Source: Pseudomonadota bacterium (GTDB taxonomy: Bacteria > Pseudomonadota > Gammaproteobacteria > Pseudomonadales > Azotimanducaceae). From it: a stretch of DNA of 16,451 bases. The notes beneath the pieces are model-generated. The model was not told where the DNA came from, did no database searches, and was given only the letters and a program-made list of their open reading frames with translations. Shown here piece by piece: positions 13,536-16,451 of the stretch. A program made the translations under genes and the position numbers. Within the stretch, counting starts at the first letter, position 1. Each line of letters opens with the position of its first letter. The stretch is taken from assembly GCA_027622495.1 (NCBI GenBank), contig JAQBYL010000034.1, positions 1-16,451 of the forward strand, read 5' to 3'.

Positions 13536-14072
13536 ATGCTTGCAGAGAAAAGCTCTCACATGAGCATGGGTGTCAAAAGACCCCTGATGGCTAAGGGATT
13601 CCACATGAACTCAGCCTTACAGCAAACCGAAGATACCCACTTGGATGCGTTCCTCGCCGCCGCGCATCGACGTAAGTATCCAGCCAAAAGTACTTTAATT
13701 TATGCCGGCGATAAGAGCGACTCGATATATTACATTCTTAAAGGATCGGTGACGGTTCTGGTAGAAGACGAGTCCGGGCGTGAAATCATTGTCGCCTACC
13801 TCAACGTCGGTGACTTCTTCGGCGAAATGCCGTTGTTCTCAGACGAAACACCGCGATCGGCCTGGGTTAAAGCCAAGACTGAATGCGAAGTTGCTGAACT
13901 GTCCTACGGAAAGTTCAAGGAACTGTCTGAGAAGCATACGGATCTATTGTATGCGGTGGGCAAGCAGATGGCTGAACGTCTGAATCGCACCACGCAAAAA
14001 GTGAGTGACCTGGCCTTTCTGGATGTAACGGGTCGAGTAGCAAGGACGCTGCTGGGTAACCGGCCAAACTAA
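13536..14072 (+). pseudogene. vfr: vfr/crp cAMP receptor gene truncated by IS66, DNA-binding domain lost
   Basis: 178 codons remain of a Vfr/CRP-type regulator. The cAMP domain is intact: IYAGDKSDSIYYILKGSVTVLVED (55-78), phosphate-binding FFGE (94-97) and PRSAW with Arg107/Ser108. The long dimerisation helix is present, with Thr152/Thr153 at the adenine-contact positions, and is followed by DLAFLDVTGRVARTLL (158-173). Vfr/CRP proteins continue with about 35-40 residues carrying the helix-turn-helix. Here the frame enters the IS66 left terminal repeat at 14056 and ends GNRPN, stop at 14070-14072. The N-terminal leader (about 30 residues before the cNMP fold) is longer than usual. The protein may still be made and dimerise, but cannot bind DNA as a CRP does. 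The osmC neighbour supports orthology with Pseudomonas vfr. Confidence 0.9.
14056..14070 (+). repeat. IS66 left terminal inverted repeat
   Basis: GTAACCGGCCAAACT is an exact reverse complement of 16408-16422. It begins two bases after the last vfr leucine codon and supplies most of the foreign tail of the truncated protein. Confidence 0.93.
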
Positions 14073-14102
14073 ACCGTAGTTCCTCTGCTGCGATATCGAT
14101 CA

Positions 14103-14135
14103 TAGAATTTCCTGCTGTAATCAACAAAGCGGGGA
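14103..14135 (+). promoter_or_regulatory. IS66 tnpA leader: possible -10 and ribosome site
   Basis: TAGAAT at 14103-14108 is a fair -10 (5 of 6), with the weak TTCCTC (14080-14085) 17 bp upstream as the only -35 candidate. GGGGA at 14131-14135 precedes the tnpA ATG by 5 bp and is a clear ribosome site. Confidence 0.4.
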
Positions 14136-14140
14136 TCTAC

Positions 14141-14425
14141 ATGTCAATAAACCAGCGTCGTCGTCGACGTAGCGCATCGGAGTGGTCGTCCATTGTTGCG
14201 GACTTCCGTGAAAGCGGACTGTCGGCACGAGCGTTTTGTCATGAGACTGACGTTGCACTGAGCACCTTTACAAAGTGGCTTCGTCGGCAACGGCTCGTGG
14301 AGACAACACCCACCGCACCGCGCTTTGTTGCGCTCGAGGGTGAAGTCAGCCCCAGTGTGTCGAGTTGGGAAATGGAACTCGATCTTGGCGATGGCATGAC
14401 GCTGCGACTGCGTCGTCAGGGATGA
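14141..14425 (+). CDS. tnpA: IS66 accessory protein TnpA
   Basis: 94-aa accessory protein of the IS66 family, required with TnpB for efficient transposition in studied members. The N-terminus is strongly basic (RRRRR at 6-10) followed by a helix-turn-helix-like segment, ADFRESGLSARAFCHETDVALSTFTKWLRR (about 20-49), typical of IS66 orf1 and related to the IS3/Tn-type HTH. The C-terminal tail ends LGDGMTLRLRRQG. It has normal length and no frame damage. Its stop overlaps the tnpB start (ATGA at 14422-14425), indicating translational coupling. Confidence 0.9.
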   Translation: MSINQRRRRRSASEWSSIVADFRESGLSARAFCHETDVALSTFTKWLRRQRLVETTPTAPRFVALEGEVSPSVSSWEMELDLGDGMTLRLRRQG

Positions 14426-14757
14426 TCTCCCGTGATCTGCATCTGTGGCTGTGCCAGACCCCCACCGACATGCGTCGATCCTATGACGGCTTAGGGGCGT
14501 GCGTTCGACAGTACTTTGGTCGCGACCCCAACTGTGGTGACGGGTTTATCTTCATCAACCGGCGACGCACCCAGATGAAGTGCCTGTACTTTGATCGGGG
14601 CGGTTATTGCATCTGGTCAAAGCGCCTTGAACAAGGTCGTTACGCGCGCCTGGGTTCGATAGAGGCGGGTCCCATGACGCTGTCGACGACGGAGTTTACC
14701 GCCCTCATCGAAGGCTTTGACCTGGTGATCCAGCGACGCCGCAAACGCGCAGCATGA
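14422..14757 (+). CDS. tnpB: IS66 accessory protein TnpB
   Basis: 111-aa protein of the IS66 Orf2 family. Family features are the N-terminal LWLCQTPTDMRRSYDGLGACVRQYFGRDP (8-36), GDGFIFINRRRTQMKCLYFDRGGYCIWSKRLEQGRY (39-74) and a C-terminal basic end RRRKRAA. It starts in an ATGA overlap with tnpA and ends 87 bp before tnpC. It is intact and of usual length. This TnpB is unrelated to the RNA-guided TnpB of IS200/IS605. Confidence 0.92.
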   Translation: MISRDLHLWLCQTPTDMRRSYDGLGACVRQYFGRDPNCGDGFIFINRRRTQMKCLYFDRGGYCIWSKRLEQGRYARLGSIEAGPMTLSTTEFTALIEGFDLVIQRRRKRAA

Positions 14758-14844
14758 ATCAAGAAATAGGTGTAAAAACACTGATAAAACGAACAATCCA
14801 TGACGGTGTTGTAGTAGAATAGCCGCATTCTGATTACGGTTGTT

Positions 14845-16401
14845 GTGCGCTTGTCATCAACGTCTCTTGCCAGTGAAAACGCTCAGCTCAAAGAGGAGAA
14901 TCAGCGGCTGCGCGATGCCAACAGCGCCCTTCAGCAGTCACTCGACTGGTTCAAACGCCAGATCTTCGGTGAGAAGTCCGAGAAGCGCCACGAGATCGAT
15001 CTGGTTCACCAGGCAGATCTGCTGGCCGATCTGGCACCGCAGCCAACTGCCCCACCGCTTTTCAACAAACCCAGCCAACCGGCCCGCCGCCGCAAGATTC
15101 GATCTGCTGAGACCGTGACCGATACCGGTCTGCGCTTCGACGCCTCGATCCCGGTCCGCGAGATTGAGTTGCCCTGTCCTGAGATCAAAGACCTGGATCC
15201 CACTCAGTACGAACGCATCGGCGAGAAGGTGACCTATCGTCTGGCACAGCTGCCTTCAAGTTACGAAGTCCTCAAGTACGTGCGCCCGGTGATCAAGCTC
15301 AAGGACACGTGCAAGATCGTCACCGCAGCCACCGCACCACAAGTGTTAGAGCGCAGCTTCGCCGATGTCAGCTTCCTTGCGGGCATGCTGCTCGACAAGT
15401 TCCTCTATCACCTACCTCTGTATCGCCAGCATCAGCGGCTGGCACAAGGTGGGGTCACCGTGAGCCGGTTTACCCTCACACAGCTGACCCGACGCACCAT
15501 TGATCTGTTGGCGCCGATCTACGACGCCCAGTTCCAGCACATCCTGCGAAGCCGCGTCCTGGCGATGGATGAAACCCCCATCAAAGCCGGTCGGGTACAA
15601 GGCCACAAAGGCAAACTCAAACAATCGTACTTCTGGCCGATTTATGGTGAGGATGACGAAATCGTCTTTCCGTTCACCCTGGCCAAGGGCTTTGACTCGC
15701 TGCAACCGTTGCTCGAAGGTTGGCAACCAGGGACCCTGTTGTCAGATGGGGCGTCAGTTTACAGCCAATACGCCCGTCGGATCGACGCGTTGACGCATGC
15801 CTGCTGCTGGGCGCATACACGGCGCGAGTTCGAGCGTGCCGAGGGCTCAAACCCGCAGCAATCAAGGGATGCGTTGATCTGGATCGGCGAGTTGTATCGC
15901 CATGAGCGGGTTATTCGCGAGCGGGCGCTCGACGGGGATGCCAAACTCGAATACCGGGTGGCCAACAGTCTGCCGGTGGTCACTGCATTCTGGCAGTGGT
16001 GCGAAGACCTCAGCCAGCAGGCGTGGACGTCGGTAGACAAGATCGGTGGCGCCCTGCAATACGTTCGCACTCGTCGCGCGGGTCTGGAGGTGTTCTTGAG
16101 CGATCCGGAGGTGGCGATCGACACCAATCATCTGGAGCGCTCGTTACGGCCGATCCCGATGGGACGCAGGAGCTGGTTGTTCTGTTGGACCGAGCTGGGT
16201 GCGAAACACGTCGGCATCATCCAGAGCTTGCTGGTGACCTGCCGGTTACACGGTGTCCATCCGTACACCTACCTCGTCGATGTGCTGCAACGTGTTGACC
16301 AGCACCCGGCACTACAGGTGGATGAACTCACCCCTCGACTCTGGAAAGAGAAGTTCGCTCACAATCCGCTCAGATCTGTGATAGATCCACTACACAAGTG
16401 A
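14845..16401 (+). CDS. tnpC: IS66-family DDE transposase TnpC
   Basis: 518-aa transposase. It has an N-terminal coiled coil (LASENAQLKEENQRLRDANSALQQ, 8-31), FKRQIFGEKSEK (36-47), a zinc-finger region, then the catalytic core: MDETPIKAG with Asp242, LLSDGASVYSQYA with Asp301, CCWAHTRREF (320-329), and NHLERSLRPIPMGRRSWLF with Glu431. The C-terminal IS66 domain follows (HPYTYLVDVLQRV). The zinc-finger region is degenerate: CPEIKDLDPTQYERIGEKV keeps only one cysteine of the usual first CxxC, and KDTCKI one of the second. The start is the GTG at 14845; no ribosome site is obvious, though leucine/serine codons follow normally. No frameshift or stop disrupts it, and it ends 6 bp before the right terminal repeat. 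Confidence 0.93.
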   Translation: MRLSSTSLASENAQLKEENQRLRDANSALQQSLDWFKRQIFGEKSEKRHEIDLVHQADLLADLAPQPTAPPLFNKPSQPARRRKIRSAETVTDTGLRFDASIPVREIELPCPEIKDLDPTQYERIGEKVTYRLAQLPSSYEVLKYVRPVIKLKDTCKIVTAATAPQVLERSFADVSFLAGMLLDKFLYHLPLYRQHQRLAQGGVTVSRFTLTQLTRRTIDLLAPIYDAQFQHILRSRVLAMDETPIKAGRVQGHKGKLKQSYFWPIYGEDDEIVFPFTLAKGFDSLQPLLEGWQPGTLLSDGASVYSQYARRIDALTHACCWAHTRREFERAEGSNPQQSRDALIWIGELYRHERVIRERALDGDAKLEYRVANSLPVVTAFWQWCEDLSQQAWTSVDKIGGALQYVRTRRAGLEVFLSDPEVAIDTNHLERSLRPIPMGRRSWLFCWTELGAKHVGIIQSLLVTCRLHGVHPYTYLVDVLQRVDQHPALQVDELTPRLWKEKFAHNPLRSVIDPLHK

Positions 16402-16407
16402 CGTCCC

Positions 16408-16422
16408 AGTTTGGCCGGTTAC
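16408..16422 (-). repeat. IS66 right terminal inverted repeat
   Basis: AGTTTGGCCGGTTAC is the exact complement of the left terminal repeat and lies 6 bp after the tnpC stop. It marks the right edge of the element. Confidence 0.93.
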
Positions 16423-16451
16423 TCTATAACAACTACTTCCGGTGCTGCCAG
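16423..16451. other. Right flank of IS66, unidentified
   Basis: Only 29 bp remain. They do not encode the expected continuation of vfr (a segment resembling DLCKEPDAMTHPDG in any frame) and do not repeat the left flank. Too short to assign. Confidence 0.5.

Larger units (their letters stand above)
14056..16422 (+). mobile_element. Complete IS66-family insertion sequence
   Basis: A 2367-bp element bounded by 15-bp perfect inverted repeats (GTAACCGGCCAAACT at 14056-14070; its complement at 16408-16422), with weaker matching beyond. It contains tnpA, tnpB and tnpC in the usual IS66 order and orientation. The termini begin with GTAA as in the family. Length fits a standard IS66 element. It interrupts vfr. 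The 8 bp just outside the left end (GCTGCTGG) do not match the 8 bp outside the right end (TCTATAAC), so the expected 8-bp target duplication is not seen. All three genes look intact, so the element could be active. Confidence 0.93.

Noticed and set aside
14758..14844. Small gene or frameshift signal between tnpB and tnpC
   Set aside because: Only a 4-bp stem (GTGT/ACAC) is visible, no slippery sequence, and tnpB ends in a normal stop well before tnpC.
1..16451. CRISPR array, defence cassette, prophage or reverse-transcriptase element
   Set aside because: No regularly spaced repeats and no matching protein families on either strand; all substantial frames are explained by housekeeping genes, the cNMP/AAA+ pair or the IS66.

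Overview
The window looks like part of a gammaproteobacterial chromosome that is moderately GC-rich, probably from a lineage near Pseudomonas and outside the Enterobacterales. The reasons are: (i) a plus-strand block dsbD-aroQ-accB-prmA-(zinc-ribbon/DUF3426)-dusB-purH-purD, which as I recall follows the order around PA4845-PA4855 of Pseudomonas; (ii) a second block coq7-X-osmC/vfr that resembles the Pseudomonas vfr neighbourhood; (iii) a Coq7-type ubiquinone hydroxylase and a Vfr-type cAMP receptor. I cannot assign a genus.

Layout. 1-545 (minus strand): 5' part of a TPR-like lipoprotein gene that runs off the left edge. 546-684: short divergent spacer. 685-9250 (plus): core metabolism and translation block, comprising periplasmic disulfide reduction (DsbD), shikimate pathway (AroQ), fatty-acid synthesis (AccB), ribosomal protein L11 methylation (PrmA), a membrane-anchored zinc-ribbon protein, tRNA dihydrouridine synthesis (DusB) and purine synthesis (PurH, PurD). 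Two genes usually found inside this block are absent: accC between accB and prmA, and fis between dusB and purH. 9342-10265 (plus): a protein with two cyclic-nucleotide-binding-like domains and a rhodanese-like tail that lacks the catalytic cysteine. 10270-11742 (minus): a Ycf46-type AAA+ ATPase, convergent with it 4 bp away. 11906-12532 (plus): coq7. 12520-13361 (minus): a translationally coupled osmC-VOC pair. 13536-14072 (plus): a vfr/crp gene cut off before its helix-turn-helix. 14056-16422: a complete IS66-family element (tnpA, tnpB, tnpC, 15-bp perfect terminal inverted repeats) whose left end supplies the last codons and stop of the broken vfr. 16423-16451: 29 bp of right flank.

I see no CRISPR array, phage, defence cassette, rRNA or tRNA. 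The most informative oddities are the IS66-truncated vfr that keeps its cAMP pocket and dimer helix, with no visible target duplication; a 14-bp tandem duplication that rewrites the PrmA C-terminus and breaks what would have been an ATGA overlap with the next gene; the loss of accC and fis from a conserved gene order; and the degenerate cNMP-cNMP-rhodanese protein beside an AAA+ ATPase. I do not see a wholly new multi-gene system. The cNMP/AAA+ pair is the nearest candidate for poorly described biology.
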